Source: Aliarcobacter sp.
GTDB taxonomy: Bacteria; Campylobacterota; Campylobacteria; Campylobacterales; Arcobacteraceae
Reading direction: 5' to 3'
Length of the DNA stretch: 44,802 bases
NCBI GenBank assembly: GCA_028703945.1
Contig: JAQVLW010000001.1
Span: 65,899-110,700, forward strand
Shown piece after piece: positions 42,909-44,802 of the stretch. Each line of letters opens with the position of its first letter. Position 1 is the stretch's first letter. The position numbers and the translations under genes are program-made. The notes under the pieces were generated by a model, which searched no databases, was not told where the DNA came from, and worked only from the letters and a program-made list of their open reading frames with translations.

Positions 42909-43871
42909 GTGATACAAAAATTAATTTTAATTTCATTATTATGCATAATAAACTTATATGCTCAAGGAAATTTGCGAATAGGTGTTTTAGCTTATGGGAC
43001 TGTAAATTGGGAATTAGATGTTTTAAAATATCATAACTTAGATAAGAAATATGGTTTTAATTTAGATGTAGTTGAACTTGCCTCAAAAAATGCTCAATTA
43101 GTATCTTTACAATCACAAGATGTAAATATGATTGTAAATGATTGGATTTGGGTAAATACACAAAAAGCAAAAGGAAAAGATTTTAGTTTTTATCCTTACT
43201 CAAAAGCAACAGGAACTTTAGTTGTAAATGAAAATAGTAATATCAATAATTTACTTGATTTAAAAGGCAAAGAGCTTGGAATTGCAGGTGGCGTTTATGA
43301 TAAAACATGGTTATTATTTCGTGCATATAGTAAAAGTAAATATGATATAGATTTAAAAGATATAGTAACTCCTTTGTTTGCACAAGCTCCAATTTTATAT
43401 AAAAAGATGGAAGATAATTCTTTGGAAGCTGCAATTAATTTTTGGCATTTTAATGCAAAACTAGAATCAAAAAATATAAAACCATTAGTAGAAATTAAAG
43501 ATATATTGCAAGAATTGGGAATTCAAAAAGATGTTTCTTTTGTTGGTTGGACTTTTAATACTCAATTTGCAAATAACAATAAAGAGATAATCAATGGATT
43601 TTTAAAAGCTTCAAAAGAAAGTAAAGAGATACTGAAAAATAGTGATGAAGAATGGAATAGAATTAAAGAACAAATGAATGTGAAAAATGACAAAGAGTTT
43701 GAAGCTTTAAAAAATGGTTATAAAAAAGGGATTATTGAAGAGTTTGATGAAGAGAGTATTAATGATTTACAAAAGGTATTTAAAATACTTTTAAAAGAGG
43801 GTGGAGAGAAATTTGTGGAAGATACGGTTTTCTTAGATAATAATATATTTTGGAATTTTGATTCAAAATAG
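42909..43871 (+). CDS. ABC transporter substrate-binding protein, NitT/TauT type
   Basis: 320 aa starting at GTG with GAGGAAAAAAA upstream. Signal peptide about 1-18, then the two-lobe binding fold of the NMT1/TauA/SsuA class: NLRIGVLAYGTVNWELDVL, a YGFNLDVVEL segment and LLDLKGKELGIAGG. It probably delivers a small anion or cofactor precursor to the permease encoded 14 nt downstream. The substrate cannot be named from sequence. Divergent from the PedF-like gene; the shared spacer has ATTATAGCC / GGCTATTAT / GGGCTATAA repeats. Confidence 0.82.
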   Translation: MIQKLILISLLCIINLYAQGNLRIGVLAYGTVNWELDVLKYHNLDKKYGFNLDVVELASKNAQLVSLQSQDVNMIVNDWIWVNTQKAKGKDFSFYPYSKATGTLVVNENSNINNLLDLKGKELGIAGGVYDKTWLLFRAYSKSKYDIDLKDIVTPLFAQAPILYKKMEDNSLEAAINFWHFNAKLESKNIKPLVEIKDILQELGIQKDVSFVGWTFNTQFANNNKEIINGFLKASKESKEILKNSDEEWNRIKEQMNVKNDKEFEALKNGYKKGIIEEFDEESINDLQKVFKILLKEGGEKFVEDTVFLDNNIFWNFDSK

Positions 43872-43885
43872 AGATTGAAAATATT

Positions 43886-44620
43886 ATGAATAATTCTAAT
43901 AAATTTTTATCAATATTTGTATTTGCAATATTATGGCAGTCAATTTCAATATTAGCAAATACGGATGTTTTTCCTTCTGTTGTGGATATATTGAGAAGTT
44001 TTTTTGATCATCTTTTAAACAAAGAGTTAATTCATCATGTATCAATAACTCTGCAAAGAGTTTTTATAGCATTTATAATTGCTATGATTATTGGAGTTTT
44101 TCTTGGAATTATTATGGGGTTATTTCCAAAAATTGATTCTTCTTTAGATATTTTTTTGATAATTGGTTTAAATATGCCAGCACTTGTAACAATAATAATT
44201 TGTTATATTTGGTTTGGATTAACTGATTTTTCAGCAATATTAGCAGTCGTTATAAATAAAGTTCCAATAATAATAGTAAATATTAGAGAAGGTGTAAAAG
44301 CAGTTGATAAAAAATATTTAGATTTAGCAAGTATTTATGAAATACCAGAAAAAGATGTTATAAAAAAAATATATTTACCTCAAATCTATCCATATATTAT
44401 GGCGACAACAAGACTTACAATATCATTGGTTTGGAAAATAGTTTTAGTGGTTGAATTATTAGGTAGAAATGATGGTGTTGGTTTTCAAATCGCATTATTT
44501 TTTCAAGATTTTGATATTACTTCAATTCTCACATATTCTTTTGCTTTTATATTTATTGTGATTCTAATAGAAAAAATATTCTTAAATCCAATAGAAATAA
44601 AAATGAGAAAATGGAGATAA
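43886..44620 (+). CDS. ABC transporter permease, NitT/TauT type
   Basis: 244 aa with six membrane helices. The EAA-like loop that meets the ATPase is near residues 150-170 (KYLDLASIYEIPEKDVIKKIYLPQI, read in parts). Works with the binding protein before it and the ATPase after it, whose start is 1 nt beyond its stop. BPD_transp_1 family, importer orientation. Confidence 0.88.
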   Translation: MNNSNKFLSIFVFAILWQSISILANTDVFPSVVDILRSFFDHLLNKELIHHVSITLQRVFIAFIIAMIIGVFLGIIMGLFPKIDSSLDIFLIIGLNMPALVTIIICYIWFGLTDFSAILAVVINKVPIIIVNIREGVKAVDKKYLDLASIYEIPEKDVIKKIYLPQIYPYIMATTRLTISLVWKIVLVVELLGRNDGVGFQIALFFQDFDITSILTYSFAFIFIVILIEKIFLNPIEIKMRKWR

Positions 44621-44621
44621 T

Positions 44622-44802
44622 ATGATTAAAATAGATATAAAAGAGAAATTTTTTAATGAGACAAAAATATTAGAAAATATTCAAATCTTTGTTTCTGATG
44701 GTGAATTTTTATCTATTATTGGACCATCTGGATGTGGGAAAACAACACTTTTAAATATTGCTTCATCTTTGGATAAAGATTTTAATGGTAAGGTTGATAT
44801 TT
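44622..44802 (+). CDS. ABC transporter ATP-binding protein, N-terminal fragment
   Basis: The first 60 codons, cut by the right edge. Walker A GPSGCGKTTLLNI lies near residues 34-46, preceded by the ILENIQIFVSDGEF strand. GGAGATAAT precedes the ATG. Third gene of the NitT/TauT-type importer operon. Confidence 0.9.
   Translation, partial: MIKIDIKEKFFNETKILENIQIFVSDGEFLSIIGPSGCGKTTLLNIASSLDKDFNGKVDI

Overview
The window is a low-GC (by eye roughly 28-30% G+C), gene-dense chromosome segment that looks like a member of the Campylobacterota, most likely the family Arcobacteraceae. The evidence is the napAGHBFLD gene order with no napC, the peb4-fba pair, A/T-rich codon use and -10-only promoters. 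No rRNA, tRNA, CRISPR array or intact insertion sequence was seen.

Layout. 1-2.5 kb: housekeeping genes (trpS fragment, mntP, a small protein, serS). 3.1-5.1 kb: a three-gene operon (DUF2249 protein, membrane protein with a heme-copper-oxidase-like look, DUF59 protein). 5.2-12.5 kb: periplasmic nitrate reductase operon napA-G-H-B-F-L-D plus a PAS protein, reading leftward. 12.7-14.3 kb: a TrpD2/YbiB-like gene followed by decayed fragments of a type IIG restriction enzyme and an ORF6N-type protein. 14.3-16.2 kb: fused siroheme decarboxylase (heme d1) with two small unknown genes. 16.3-17.4 kb: a small envelope protein and a Crp/Fnr regulator. 17.4-20.2 kb: an unusual two-subunit heme-copper enzyme plus an unknown membrane protein. 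20.5-23.8 kb: nirC-J-F-E for heme d1. 23.9-25.1 kb: a Sel1 protein, a small membrane protein and a thioredoxin-like protein. 25.2-26.9 kb: nirS. 27.0-29.6 kb: nor operon (an unknown gene, norC, norB, a 51-codon gene). 29.7-31.3 kb: a Crp/Fnr regulator translationally coupled to a NarX/PilJ-type sensor. 31.4-33.4 kb: a second TrpD2 paralogue and moaA. 33.5-41.5 kb: housekeeping and regulatory genes (rpsO, Rrf2 regulator, DHH phosphoesterase, CoA-binding protein, two-component system, PEB4-type isomerase, fba, pepA). 41.5-44.8 kb: PedF-like cytochrome c, XoxJ-like binding protein and a NitT/TauT-type ABC importer, probably the edge of a PQQ-alcohol-dehydrogenase locus.

How it works together. 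The island covers nitrate to nitrite (Nap), nitrite to NO (NirS with its own heme d1 genes) and NO to N2O (cNor). A second heme-copper enzyme is a candidate alternative NO reductase: the usual copper-ligand His in TM6 is Asp, and the CuA site of its subunit II is destroyed. No nosZ is present in the window.

Most of these operons share one promoter design. A TTGAY-N4-RTCAA Fnr/Nnr-type box lies with its centre exactly 32 bp from the centre of a -10 hexamer (about -41.5). It occurs upstream of nap, TrpD2-1, the siroheme decarboxylase, the 16.3-kb gene, the unusual heme-copper enzyme, nirC-E, nor and the DUF2249 operon, and within 1 bp of that spacing before the Sel1 gene. Two Crp/Fnr proteins in the island carry the E-xx-S-R recognition-helix core expected to read such boxes.
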